Assembly: GCA_032433765.1 (NCBI GenBank)
Contig: JAVIAB010000101.1
Span: 58,629,092 to 58,693,091 of the forward strand
Direction: 5' to 3'
Length of the DNA stretch: 64,000 bases
Source: Megaustenia siamemsis
Taxonomy: Eukaryota > Mollusca > Gastropoda > Stylommatophora > Ariophantidae
Part shown: positions 33,335-45,419 of the stretch, in pieces
Layout of the letters: the number at the start of each line of letters is the position of its first letter
How positions within the stretch are numbered: the first letter of the stretch is position 1
The notes under the pieces: model-generated
Told to the model about the DNA's origin: nothing
Databases searched by the model: none
The model's input: the letters and a program-made list of their open reading frames with translations, nothing else
Made by a program: the position numbers and the translations under genes

Positions 33335-35985
33335 CATCCTACGTTTATGCTTCATTCATATATATATAATATCTCTTATCCTGTCCTGGAGTTATATTAT
33401 ATGGTATCATATTAGGTAAATCAGACCGTAATCGATACCTTTTATCAGTGCCGTCACCTCTCTTTCACTTTACATTATGACAGCCAGATCTCATCTCTTA
33501 TCAATTTTCTTACATGTCTACTTACTCTCTCCCCTGGCACTGTCGTCCAGTACTGACCTGCTAACGTGGATATTACTGACTAGCCTCGCAATAGAAATAA
33601 AAGGATCACTTTAAAAATGAGGATTTAACTTCCCTTCAGCAAATGTGTAGTGGATAATAAACTGATTTTAAATCATCCACTGACCATTAGAAATGTTAAT
33701 AAATGATCGTAACACATTATAATTTGATATTCCTCATTCACATCCTTGCGTATCTAGTTCACTTACATCATCAGCATTTCTATTTCTGGCTAACTACAAA
33801 CAAAACATCAAAATATAGTCTAAATCAAGCCATCATTAAATACAAGTACATATATGAATTATTATCATCAAGTGAATTTCTCATTTGCTAAACAATACGC
33901 CCACGATCGCATTTTCTTTTCTAATCGCGATCAATGTACACTTGACCAGACATATCCAGTTTCATTCTATCCCTCGTTTTATTTCTTTATTTAGCAGTTG
34001 GTGATTCCTTATTGTTTCCGTTTTCATATTCTGATTTACTTTTTTGTTTTGTTGATTTAACAAACGATACATTTCTTGAATATAACATACTACCTATGTG
34101 AGCGAATGTGTTAGTGTTATATTCAATTCTTACACTATCATGATTTAGTAGAATCTCTTATTAGCAATCTTAAAATACTATATCGGTAATTCTGTTCTAT
34201 GGAAACATGACAGTTTTAAATTGAGAAATAAACACAAAAGTCACTTTTCTTTTTTTCTTCATTCAAGAAACTAGAGAATAGTTTATCGTGTTTACTGCCT
34301 TTTCTTATTGTCATGAAAGGTGTACCTTTCAGACACTTCACAACTACATGCCCGTGCATGTTAATATGTTTTCCGTCATCCACTTTGATCGATCGTCAAT
34401 TTGTTTAAATGATATCGCCTTCAAACAAATCAGATTTCTTGTTAAATAAAGAATATATCATATTTGTCAAACATGCACTTTGGCTACTGTCTGTACAGGA
34501 TAGTGCAGACTATTAGCATAGAACGATATGAATGAATCATCTGAAACTCTTTTGTTCTTGAAACCAAAATGACATCTGTTATTATAAATGATGAAACAAT
34601 CAGGTCATATACGAGCACTTTACTGCTGTGCAGTAACGTGAACTGATAGGGTTCTGTCTTTTGTTCATCTGAGGAGGCTAACACGAGTTGAGTACACGGT
34701 GGGGGGAGCAGTGACGTCAATGGAAGCAGTGCGAAGACATAATTAAACAAATTAATAACAAATGTTAGTTTCTCTCATTCTCATCTTGCTGGCAAACACA
34801 TACACACATATGGGCACACTCATAAACAAATTAGTGGGATGGAGATAGAAGAGTGAAAGTTGTTGGTTGTTGGATGTATACTTCCCTACTCCACACGGCA
34901 CAACAAGTTCGATTGTTTCAGTGAGAAACTGAGTGAATATTAGGATGAGTGATTTCGTGGTGAGTGAGTGAAGGAATGAGTGATATAATGAGTATGTGTA
35001 TATGTGCATGAGTGAGAGTTTGAGAGAGAGTTAGAGCTTGAGATAGAGAGAAAGTGATTGAGGGAGTGGATGATACCTGGGGGCGGGGGTGTGTGAAGGA
35101 AAGTGAGATATCGAGTGTGTGAATGTGTGCGTTAGTGAGTGAGTGAATGAAAGAGATAATTAAGTGATGGATTAAGTGCGTGTCCGTGTGAGAGTAAATG
35201 AATGAGAATACGTAATGGCATCGTGATCTTCTTTAAGACAACTGCCTGCAGTCTGTTTATATTCATACCTATTCATTATTCAGTATGTCACTGCCTTGCC
35301 GGTCTTACACAAATTGAACATAGCCCTATAAACGTAGTTTTAGTCATTATCACCAGAATAATGACAGTAATAATTGTATGTTTCTTTTTCTATTTCTGAG
35401 AGGCTGATAATTCTTTAAAATGATCGAATCATGTCTACTCGAGAAATAATGTTACAAACAAGTTGAGAAATAAAAACAAATAAACATCACGTGTTCATTC
35501 AATGCCAACAAAATAACATCCAATCCAGACTTTTTTGTTTTGTTTTGCATACCGTGTATATGTCTCTTGTCACCTGTTGGAGATGACAAATATATAACAT
35601 GTTCAAACCATATGTTTTGAAAGCATCAATACGTATTGCTATGCCCAAGAAGATCTGAGCTGTGGGGTATAAGGACTTGTGCACACAAAGTTAGATAAGG
35701 GGAAGGAACAAATAGATGCAATGCTGCGGGAAAGCTGGCAGTAGAGAACAAGTGATGGGGTGTAACATACAATCCTACAAAATATTGTTACAGCGTTACA
35801 GAAAATGACAATACAAAATATTTGATTTCTTAATGCCTAAAATGCTGCCTTCTTAAAAAAAAACAGGTACAAAACAAACAGTAAGAGAAACACTCACCGA
35901 AATTAAAAATATAGCTTGTTATAAGATATTTGTTAATTGAGCAATATGAAACAAATTTTGCTTAAAGTTAAATAAGGAACATTTC
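33335..35985. other. No gene seen; GAGT-rich tract
   Basis: No gene or named element was recognised. A degenerate GAGT/GAGA-rich tract runs from about 34920 to 35170. Short TA runs occur near 33355. Confidence 0.5.
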
Positions 35986-35989
35986 AAAA

Positions 35990-36180
35990 TAAAATATGTA
36001 CGGAAAGAACAAAACATCAGCATGGTTTGTGAAAAGACAGTCGGACTAGAGAAACCATCTTATACAAGGGGAAGTTAGAAAGAAGGTTTACAGAAGTACA
36101 CAAACCAGTTTATACATGCTTCATAGATATACCAAAGCTTTTCACAGAACACACGATAAACAGCTAATATAATGCCTGCA
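35990..36180 (+). pseudogene. RTE-like RT finger/palm scrap
   Basis: Frames give ERTKHQHGL, KDSRTRETILY, then EVHKPVYTCFIDIPKLF and EHTIN. The order fits the QFGFRK, GTRNAI, and VYVCFIDYxKAFD segment of RTE-like reverse transcriptases. Only about 190 bp are recognisable, and the family cannot be fixed. Confidence 0.45.
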
Positions 36181-36447
36181 GAACTTTAGACTTAGAATGG
36201 AATGGCTTCACTGCAGTCCCTTATCAGATCAGCCCACCGTTCCAGAAATAAACGTCGACTTCATCCGCATTGTCCATACTGTTCTATTGAACATGTTACG
36301 TTCTGTAAAATTGCGTGTTTAGCGTTCATAAAAATTGTTCTATTGAACATGCTGCATTAAACTGAATAAATGGCGCGCAGCTCAGAATGGACACTTCCGA
36401 CTTTCCGTCACGGACAGCATAATCTACATGCGCCCGCGCCAATTTTG

Positions 36448-37682
36448 GCGTAGACTTAGCTGCCTAGAAGGTCATGGAATCTGCCAACATCGAGAAAATG
36501 CTACTAACCCTTTTGTTCCAAAGACTAGCCCTCGCACCAATCGAGTATGCCCTGGCAATTGTTACTGTCGGTAAGACGCAAATTGACAAGCTGGAGAAAA
36601 TACTGAATGAAGCTATTCACATTATCTTTGGGTGTACTAGGGACACACCCTATGTAGCAATGACATATCTTTTTGACTTTTCAACCATGGATGGCAGGAT
36701 CAATATTTGGAGGGCACGAGCACACTTGAAGATAAGTGCAGATATAGTGCAAACATTGCATCATGAGCTCAACACAAGGAACTGTGTCAGGCTAAAAAGA
36801 GGCAAAACTATTGGTGGCTGATCAGAAGATGTCACCAAACAGGTCTTTGAGCTTACCAATATCAACTCTAACAAGGAATGGATATACATGCCTGCGTCAT
36901 TTAGGGGAAAGTTTCGTGTATTGTTAAACTCGACTTGAAATGTAGATAACATAACTCAGTCAATGTCAGGTTAATGCAGTTCAACAGTTTTAACTGGGAT
37001 TACACCGACGAGAAAGATGTAGTCATCTATACATACGGATCTATAATATGGCACCAATGGAATGCATGGGGATTTACAGCACGCTCATTTGACAGAATAG
37101 TCAAGGAAGACAGTGGTGTATACGTTATGACAACGAGTAGCATGACGATGAAGGTGATGGCTGTGACCAGGGCATTCATCTGGTTAGAGTCATAAGACTA
37201 CACCCACGCCTGTATACTGAGTGATTCGACGAGCATGATAAAAAAAGGTGGAGGTGGACTATGTACGCAGGCAATGAGTAGAGTCATTGCAGAACTCAAA
37301 AATACATATTGCCATCTTTGTCTGCGCCCCAGAACAAGCTGAAGTACAGGGAATTGAAAGAGCGGACAGGGTGCTAGCTGCGCTATTGTTGTGGACGGTC
37401 AACCAATTGATCGGGCGAATATCATTAATGCCCTGCAGGAAGTAGGAAGGACTTCGACAACCATAAGTCCACGTGACTTCTTTTGATAAAAGAGATGGAA
37501 ATTAAGATGGGCAAAGCCAGAACGAGAAACTTAGTGGGCTTGTAAGAAAACTGATCAACCAACACAGAACTGGAGTCGCCAGTCGTTGGACACTGTGAAA
37601 CTTACTGAGCAGGGATTCTGATCACCTCTTGACATGTTCGGAGTGCAATGATTATTACCCAATTAAATAACTAAATAACTCA
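36448..37682 (+). pseudogene. Family B fragment, copy 3
   Basis: The best preserved family B copy. A 115-codon frame (36474-36821) holds the RT thumb: ESANIEKMLLTLLFQRL, APIEYALAIVTVGKTQID, EAIHIIFGCTRDTPYVAM and WRARAHLKISADIV. After stops, the RNase H region is seen as DVVIYTYGSI at about 37020 (the usual TDG changed to TYG), then LLLWTVNQLIGRI near 37395. The tail gtgcaatgattattaccca is followed by the start of the family C element at about 37683. It is 5'-truncated and inactive. Confidence 0.78.
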
Positions 37683-37718
37683 ATCCAGGGCACTAAAGAC
37701 GAATATAAGCCAAAATAA

Positions 37719-38705
37719 TGGAGAAACAATCGCGATCATAACGTAAATAAAATTGCAACCATCAATATTTGCGGTATCAGAGACAAAGAAGAACAATTAA
37801 TCGACGCAATAATAAAAAGAAGAATCAAAATACTTGGAGTAGCAGACACAAGACTGAAGGAGAAACAAACAAGGAAAGCGTACATGAATTATACCATAAT
37901 AAACTCAGGAGTTAACACCAACGAAGTAGCAAAACACGGAGTAGGACTCATTGTAGACCCAGAAACTTCCAAAAACATTATAGAAATACATCAACATTCA
38001 GAAAGGATAATTACCCTAAGAGTAATAGAAAACAACGTCAATATAACATACATCCAAATATATGCATCTTGCAACAACAACGACCAAGAGAGCGAAAAAT
38101 TCTACGAAACACTGAACGAAATCATAGACAAAGTAAATAAGAACGAAGATCTACTGGTGATGGGGGACTTTAACGGGAGACCAGGGAAACGCAATTATGA
38201 GAACTCCAAATATCTGGGCCCATTTGGAGATAACACAAATAGAAAGAACGAAAATAACAACCGACTGCTTGAATTATGCAATCAACATGAATTATGCAAT
38301 CAACATGAATTATGCATAACTAACACTTTCTTTAAGCATAAAGACTCACAAATATACACCTGGTATAAATGGAACGATAACAATTGTAAAAGTCAAATAG
38401 ATTTCATCCTAGCGAGAACACTAAGGAAGAGGAAAATCAGAGACAGCAGAGCGGTATCTAACATCACAAATGATACAGACCATAAAATGGTGCTGATAAG
38501 CATCCAGAAAGCAAAACAAGACAATAAGAACCAATTGAATACACGAAAACAATCCGAAAGGACAATAAAATTAAACCAACTTAAAACAGAAGACAAAAAG
38601 AAAGAAATAGAAGAACAACTAGAAAGCCAATTTAAACAACTACCACAACAAATAACTACAGTAGATAACGAGTGGCTCACATTAAAAAATCATTTACGAA
38701 AATAG
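37719..38705 (+). CDS. Family C APE-type endonuclease ORF
   Basis: Open for 329 codons; an internal Met lies at 37884. The enzyme would nick DNA to prime reverse transcription. Visible motifs are INICGIRDKEEQLID (N-terminal Asn region), LGVADTRLKEKQTRK (the position where relatives have ET-x-L), VMGDFNGRPGKRN (the GDFN catalytic motif), SQIDFILARTL and TDHKMVLI (the SDH-like terminal His, here TDH). An 18-bp unit is repeated 2.5 times at 38271-38316, adding two extra ELCNQH blocks. The frame ends within the linker; the next frame continues as KFTKIATAICGTK, so a frameshift, not a natural stop, ends it. Confidence 0.78.
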   Translation, partial: WRNNRDHNVNKIATINICGIRDKEEQLIDAIIKRRIKILGVADTRLKEKQTRKAYMNYTIINSGVNTNEVAKHGVGLIVDPETSKNIIEIHQHSERIITLRVIENNVNITYIQIYASCNNNDQESEKFYETLNEIIDKVNKNEDLLVMGDFNGRPGKRNYENSKYLGPFGDNTNRKNENNNRLLELCNQHELCNQHELCITNTFFKHKDSQIYTWYKWNDNNCKSQIDFILARTLRKRKIRDSRAVSNITNDTDHKMVLISIQKAKQDNKNQLNTRKQSERTIKLNQLKTEDKKKEIEEQLESQFKQLPQQITTVDNEWLTLKNHLRK

Positions 38706-40989
38706 CAACCGCAATATGCGGAACGAAGCAAAGGAAGAAAGAGGGAAAGATGAGCACTCCATGGTGGAATGATATAGTCAAGAACGCCATAAAAAGAAAT
38801 AAAAAACTATACAAAATCTGACTAAAAGCTAAAAAGCCAAGCGATTATGATATATACACAATAGAAAGAAGAGAAGTGAAGAAATTAATCAAAGAAGAAA
38901 AACATAAAGCATGTATAAAATTTGGATAAATAATTAGTAACAATCACAAATCAGCATCCAGATATTTCTATAGAACAATTAAAGCCCTAAGACAAAAGAA
39001 AGACAATTATGACCCAACTGAAATCATCAATGATAAACGAGGCCAAGCAATAACAAACAAAGCGCAAATCTTAACGAGATGGAAAGAATATTTCGAAGAA
39101 CTTTTGAATGTAGAAACAGCGAGTCAAAAACACACAAAAAGCAACTAATAGTTGGCGATAAAGAACCAAATATACTAATGGAAGAAATAGAACAAACATT
39201 ACGACTAGCACCAAGAAACAAAGCCCCCGGAATCAATAACATCCCAGTAGAAATGCTAGCAGCAGCGGGATCCGCAGGATGTAAATGGCTACACAGAATA
39301 TTCAACGCTGCATGGATACAACAGCAAGTCCCAGACGATTAGAAACAGTCCATCATATTACCAATATGGAAAAAGAAGGGCAGCAGAAGAGACTGCAACC
39401 AATATAGAGGAATATCGCTATTAAGCCACACAGGGAAGTTATATGCCAAGATAGTTGAAAAAAGATTAAGACCAATTATAGACCCACAACTGAGCAATGC
39501 TCAGATGGGCTTTAGGAGGAACAGTGGTTGCACAGATGCCCTATTTATCATAAAACAACTAGCGGAGAAAACAATAGAGCATAATAAAACACACTATACA
39601 GCTTTTATTGACCAAGAAAAGGCGTTCGATAGGGTGGACAGGGAACAACTGTGGTCCGGAGTCAGTCACCACCTAGTAGAGATATGCAAGAGCCTCTATG
39701 AAAGTGGGAGCCGCGATAGCTCAGTGGTTAGTGAACTGGACTACCACGGACAAGGGGTAGGGTTCGATCCCAACCGACGGCTTCCGGGTTCACCCAGCCT
39801 TAAATGGGTACCATGTTTTTTTCTGGGAAAGTAAAGCAGCACGGGCGTAATACTGACCACATTACCCCAAAAATCATGTGCTGAAGGTCTGTAAAATATA
39901 GAGTCACTAACACCATATTTCCCTATAGGCCACTTGGCGTGACGGGGGTACTGTACTTTACTTTTACTCTATGAAAGTAGTTGCACTACAGTAAGATCTT
40001 CAGCAGGCTACTCTAAACACTTCACCATTAACTCTGGAGTAAGACAAGGCTGCGTGCTTTCCCCTTTACTTTTCATGACATATATGGACAATATATGCAA
40101 ATTAGCATGCCCAATCCAAGGAAATATACCAACACGGATGATAACAAACGATAACACAAAAGAGAACGAAATATACGTACCAGAAAACAACAGAAGAGAG
40201 GAAGAAATAAATGAAATACTATTTGCAGACGACCAAGTTCTGATACATGAAACAACTGAGGACCTACAAGAATATATCAACAGGCTAAACAACACTTGTA
40301 AACAATACAACATGAAGATCAACATAAGCAAAACCGAAGTAATGGCATTAGCGAGAAAGAAAGAAAAACTAAACATCACAATAGATAATACACCTTTGAA
40401 GCAAGTAGACCATTTTAAATATCTGGGTAGCACGTTAACACAAGATAATAACCAAGAGACAGAGATAGATGTAAGGTGTAACAAAGCATGCCATGTTATA
40501 GGCCAAGTATCAACACTATTGAAAAACAAAGCAATAACTACGGAAGCAAAAAGGGCAATATACAAATCAATTTTTCTACCAACTCTGAGTTATCAGTGCC
40601 AGAATTGGACGCTGGACTCTAGAGCAATAAGAAAGATAACGACCACCGAAATGAAATGTGTCAGAAGAATGACGGGAAACAGCTTAAGGTACAGAGTAAG
40701 AAACACTGACCTGAGGAAGAAACTCGAAATTGAACCAGCCATCGAATACATAAACAAACAACAGATACATTGGTTCGACCACATAACAAGACAAAAATAA
40801 CTAACAATGACTCAAAGAGCCTTAAATAAACGCTACGAAAACGCCAGATTAAGAGGAAGACCGAGAAAGAGATGGATAAAGGGAATACTAGAGTCACTAG
40901 GAGGTATAACATCAGAAGAGGCCAACAGAAGAGCAAAGAATCGCAGATTGTTTCTCCCCTCGACGCCAACGGCAGCAGAGGAAGGATAG
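38706..40989 (+). pseudogene. Family C reverse transcriptase, broken
   Basis: Fragments in order: STPWWNDIVKNAIKRNKK, RWKEYFEELLNVETA, RNKAPGINNIPVEML, KKGSRRDCNQYRGISL, MGFRRNSGCTDAL, TAFIDQEKAFDRVDR (motif A Asp kept), then the SINE, then SGVRQGCVLSPLLF, ILFADDQVLIHE (FADD at 40222-40233), FKYLGSTLTQD, LPTLSYQCQNWTLDSRAI, CVRRMTGN and the C-terminal RGRPRKRWIKG. Stops near 38820, 38930, 39150, 39340 and 40799, plus frameshifts, prevent function. The 40054-40800 stretch alone is open for 248 codons. Confidence 0.85.
39706..39966 (+). mobile_element. SINE-1 copy 3, full length
   Basis: Flanked by a perfect 12-bp TSD, ctctatgaaagt (39694-39705, 39967-39978). It carries the extra T in the acceptor arm like copy 2, and accatg in place of accgga in the body. 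It splits the family C RT between the AFIDQEKAFD and VRQGC motifs, so it entered after the C copy was in place. Confidence 0.94.
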
Positions 40990-41069
40990 AAGAAGAAGAC
41001 CGTGAGAAACTTTTGGAAATGCATCACATAATTTCCAAAGAAAGCCATGTAGGCGAATTCTAAATTATG

Positions 41070-41595
41070 TCAGGAGAAAGATCCAAAAATAAATGCATGG
41101 AATGTCATGACTCGTACCACAAGTAACAGCAGGATAAAGCTAAGTATAGCAACATATGATATCTTCTCAACATTACTGTATGGTACAGAAACATGGACAC
41201 TAGATGTGAAAACATAACTTAAAATTGAAGACTTTGAAATGTGGGTTTATAGAAGAATGGGTAGAACTGGTTGGAAAGAAAAGAAAACAAACCATAAAGT
41301 CTTAAAACAACTAAAAATGAAAAAAAAAAAACATTACAAAACACAATGAGAACAAGACAAATGAGATTTTTGGGGCAGTTAAAAGACACAACACCATACT
41401 TAAAGTAATTATGGAAGAAAACATTCAAGTTAAAAGAAGCAGAGGCAGACCACGACTAACATGGACGAGTAACATCAAAAGATAGACATATCAGCCGATA
41501 ACAATGTGACCCATCAAAGCAAAGAGACAGAGTGGAATGGAGCTATGGTAGCCAACCTTCGATGCGGGGACGGCACTCACTAATAATAATGAATG
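41070..41595 (+). pseudogene. Family D2 3' fragment
   Basis: A 5'-truncated RTE-like C-terminus: KLSIATYDIFSTLLYGTETW, KIEDFEMWVYRRMGRTG and WKEKKTNHKVLKQL, then RSRGRPRLTWTSNIK and the end NGAMVANLRCGDGTH. The same order is on the minus strand at 62.3-62.7 kb (FSIFLYGAETLTL, IEAFEMLIYRRIGRIG, LKEKTEEE). The tail is (AATAAT)-like at 41580-41590. An A9-run near 41323 shifts the frame. Confidence 0.75.
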
Positions 41596-41599
41596 TATA

Positions 41600-43090
41600 T
41601 AAATGAATGCATTTGGAACTTTACATCATATTGTATCGATATTTACGTCCTCCTTTCTGTCAAATATACTCTCTCATAAAACCATCTTCGTCCAATGTTT
41701 ATATTTACGTCATTTGCTCTCTTGCTTGATTTTTGGCTACGTTCAATGTTTTGTCTTTTATTTGCACCCTTCTGAATACTTTCTGAATTTGTGTGTTTTA
41801 AGTACAACACCTTTGCTGCTCTTTATATTTGCTTTCTTGTATCCCATTATATTTCATTAAGTGATATCATTATAAACTGAGAACTACGTAAAATCGCGTC
41901 ATTGAATACCTCCAATTTTAAAGTTAATAAATTAAAGGGCAAACGCTAACTATCAATGCCATCGCTACTACTTTTACCACATTCCATCGGTGAGCTAGGG
42001 GTTTATCTAATTGAGCTTTGAAATAGAGTTAGCATGAGGGGTGCAGTCACCACGTTGTGTGAGGATCAGGGATTTGTTTCCATATCCGGTGTACAATAAA
42101 ATCATTTATACCGCGTTTCTATCATTTGGGAATATGGTAATGATGCCACATTTTTATTGATCAACCAACTATTTTATGGGCGGAGTGGTCGGTATCACGT
42201 TAGATCGTCTTCATTGCTCAGAGTTCCGGTATTCATTTAAAGCTGGACAGACTTAGTGGTTGTTATTTGGAACAAAGAAACTGAGTGACACCCAATTCAA
42301 CTCTTAGTTAACTTTATTTTGAGAAAGGTTCCATATAGCGACACAGCATTGGCTGCGCTGCTCACTTCTGTGCTTGTAAATATTTAACAAAATAAACATG
42401 TCAGTTTCCCTAAATAAATATGAGTGAAAAGTGATAAATATCATTTTAATTTATATTCGCGAGCGTAGTTCTATGTTCATTGATGTCAATGTTGAACGCT
42501 GTCAACGTTCACTTTGACAGTGTCCTACATGGACAGTATTCATTGACACAGCTTGATGAAAGTATTAAACATTTAGTAAATGTTTTCAAAATATACACAC
42601 CCTTTATGCTCGTTTACATTAAATTAGTATGCATATAAATAGTTATTCTTCATTGATAAAAAAAAAATGCACCTAGTATAACAAGTGTGCTCCTTATTAT
42701 TATATCATTAATTCTGTGATTGCTGTCGATTGAGTAATGCAAAAATTAAAAAATGTAAAACAAATTATTTCAGTTCATTAAAATGTACACTGCTCTATTT
42801 ATTGGAAGACTTTGTGTACTATGTTGGAATGTCACGTTACTGCACCAATATTACCAACATAAGATAATATAATGTACTAAATATGAATATATAATCAGCC
42901 TATATCGTCTTCTATAGTCTAGTTTAGTCTAGTTTAGTTGAGTCGACAAGTCATCATCGTTGTATTTTAAAAATGTCCATAAATGTTCAGATCTTGTCCG
43001 GTGTATTTCCCGCAAAGTGTAGCCTCTAACGATACCAGCGCTGTGTTGATTGATAAATCTTATTTGGATTCATGTGTAGCGATCTCTTTT
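41600..43090. other. No gene seen
   Basis: AT-rich DNA without a recognised gene, element or array. Confidence 0.5.
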
Positions 43091-43094
43091 GGCG

Positions 43095-43780
43095 TGTCCC
43101 ACCCTGACATTATATTCGTCAAATTTGTTCATGGAGATTTTTATTCTGTGCTTTTCTTGTAGCGTCCATGGGCGCATTCATAATGTCAGAACGGTCAATT
43201 GCCCTTCCACACTCAACATCAGCCAACCTGGCAAGCCTGTCAGCACGTTCATGGCCTCTCACACACGAGCCCTCTGGCATGAAAGTGAAGTAGATACTTG
43301 TTTAAATAGACTTCCCTAAAAGACTATAAACACTGTCGTCTAGCAAAGCCAGTTGCGATGTCACCCAGTACATTATATTCATATACGATGATGCATATTG
43401 TCTCATTTCGTTTCGTTTCCAGTCGTCATATTTGTGTATTTTTGAAAGTCCGCATCGTCAGTGCATACTCAATTACAGAGTCAGTCCCTTGAGTAAAAGA
43501 ACAAGATAACGCTGCTCAATTTGTGCTGATGTCACGACCCTCATTGTGGATAGGTCCCTCCTGGATTTGTATACCACCTGGTCTACGTGCTTGTTAAAAG
43601 CAAGGCTCTGATGAAATCCTATCCCAAGTTATTTCTTCAGATGTTCTCTTTATAATCTCTTTGGTCATAGGTTCCCATTTTGGCGCTAACTTGTTGACTG
43701 TGCCATTAATAAAAGAAAACCACGTCATTCAAAGTCAATGGCTGGGATCAAGATTTGCATATCTCCTTCATGTATGTTCT
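43095..43780 (-). pseudogene. Family B-like relic, antisense
   Basis: A diverged B-like copy on the minus strand. Near 43600-43510 it reads HQSLAFNKHVDQVVYKSR, DLSTMRVVTSAQIEQR, against DHVDHVITKSRKLAAMKV and NVEQR in copy 1. Near 43260-43180 the RNase H end appears as GHERADRLARLADVECG and RAIDRSDIMNA, better preserved than in the other copies. Stops separate the parts. It points towards the left, opposite to the B fragment that follows it. Confidence 0.65.
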
Positions 43781-43789
43781 GGTCCATGC

Positions 43790-44095
43790 TGGCGTTTAGT
43801 TTAACGACACAGTAGACAGACTGACCGGTTCGGCAATTATTAGCTGCTAGACAGTCAATGGAAGGGCATATATCATTAACAATCAATGAGTGATGAGATG
43901 AACAAAGGACTTTGACAGAAGTACAAATACATGGCTGTCAAGACAATGTCAACTGGGACTGAAAACCAGTGTTGTCATATTATATTGATATTTGAATAGA
44001 AAATTTAGTTAGACAACACCGACCCACTCTCTTTAAGGAGAAGATCGGAACACCTATACATGTGTCCGGCGTGCTGTGATGATGATCATAATTTA
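43790..44095 (+). mobile_element. Family B-like tail fragment
   Basis: It contains RNase H-end remains (ADRLTGSAIIS, then TVNGRAYIINNQ) and a tail cacctatacatgtgtccgg, gtgctgtgatgatgatcat that match the ends of family B copies 1-3. Together with 43095-43780 it makes a back-to-back pair of B-like fragments with their 5' sides meeting near 43785. Confidence 0.55.
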
Positions 44096-45106
44096 ACACA
44101 TTTCATAACATAAATATATTCACACAGAGGGATGTTATGTATGTTAATAAAATAAACTGCTTAAAGATTTGAAAAATCGTCTAGCAAGCAAAAAATAAAT
44201 GAATAAATGTACTCATAGAATAGACTCGTCTTTTACGTAACTTATATCGATGTATATCTAGCCTAACAAAGACCGTTCCGCTGGGGAAATGAACAAATAT
44301 AGAAGAAGGAGAGGTAGACAGTAATTAGAAGATAACAAGACATGGAGGCTATTGATGAAATCTGTTAGTTGTGTTCAAACAATCACCAACGTTTCGGGAT
44401 AGGATGGAAGAGAGACGGGTGTGTATGTTTGGAGAATGAAAGTAAACTCACATTTTCGGCTATCTCTATTTAATGTTTTAATTTCTTAATAACACGAGTG
44501 TTCTTTCCTATTCTAACATATTTACATACATTTGAAACAACGGTTGCAACCTGTAAGATAATATATGAGAATATTGAAAATCAATTATTAAGCACTGCTA
44601 GTAAATTGTATCAACAGAGACATGCCTCTAGAAACACACTAGGGCAGCTATTTGGTTTTACAAGCAAAAGTTGTCCACAGTTCTCTTATTTCTCGAGCTA
44701 TTGTATTTATTATTTCCTCATTTTACGAAAGCTTTACGTATTGCTAATTTAACCATAAACAAAACGTCTATTGACTTTTTCCTAGATGACATTCTAATTG
44801 AAACCTTCCAAAACACATTGTAAATGGGATGGTCTTTAGTTCTGTAAATCCAGAAAATGAATATAGCGATTCAAAGAAAGTGCTTATAGATCTCATATTA
44901 CGTCACATTAGCAATGTGTACATGGTCAGTTTGCGCAGCAGTGAAGTCACACTATAGACTCGATTTCAGACAAGCTAAGTTTTATTAACGAGCAGAATGT
45001 ATAAGGCCATAGTATTATAACTAAACTCCTAATAATGCACATTTGGTTTGATGATTATTACTAAAATGCCATTTTGAGATTAAAATAAACAACCATGACG
45101 TATAGC
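44096..45106. other. No gene seen
   Basis: No gene recognised; AT-rich DNA. Confidence 0.5.
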
Positions 45107-45330
45107 CTTGTGTAAAGTCAATAAACTAAGGGAACGAACTAGACTTGTGTAAAGTCAATAAACTAAGGGAATGAACTAGACCTGTGTAAAGTCAATAAAC
45201 TAAAGGCATGAACTAGACTTGTGTAAAGTCAATAAACTAAGGGAATGAACTAGACTTGTGTAAAGTCAATAAACTACAGGAATGAACTAGACTTGTGTAA
45301 AGTCAATAAACTAAGGGAATGAACTAGACT
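45107..45330. repeat. 37-bp minisatellite, six units
   Basis: Six units of about 37 bp, each cttgtgtaaagtcaataaac followed by taagggaatgaactaga, with scattered single-base changes (for example cctgtg in unit 3 and taaaggcatg). It ends about 90 bp before repeat Y copy 2. Confidence 0.95.
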
Positions 45331-45419
45331 CTTGTTTTAAACGATCAGGAAATATTATTTCCCTCTAAAACCCAAAACCCAGCTTTCTACATGGATTTGT
45401 GCCGGTGATCTTTTGTGGA

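Larger units (their letters stand above)
37683..41060 (+). mobile_element. Family C LINE, near complete
   Basis: A 3.4-kb RTE-like non-LTR retrotransposon, the most complete family C copy here. It holds an open APE endonuclease (37719-38705), a linker and RT with several breaks (38706-40800), and a basic C-terminus (40807-40989) with RGRPRKRWIKGILESLGG. A SINE-1 insertion (39706-39966) cuts the RT. It follows directly on the tail of family B copy 3. Other copies or fragments are at 15.8, 18.5, 25.4-29.5, 29.5-30.1 and 53.5-57.1 kb, so it is the most frequent LINE in the window. Confidence 0.85.

Noticed and set aside
34920..35170. GAGT-rich tract as an ordered satellite
   Set aside because: Spacing is irregular and no constant unit could be defined.
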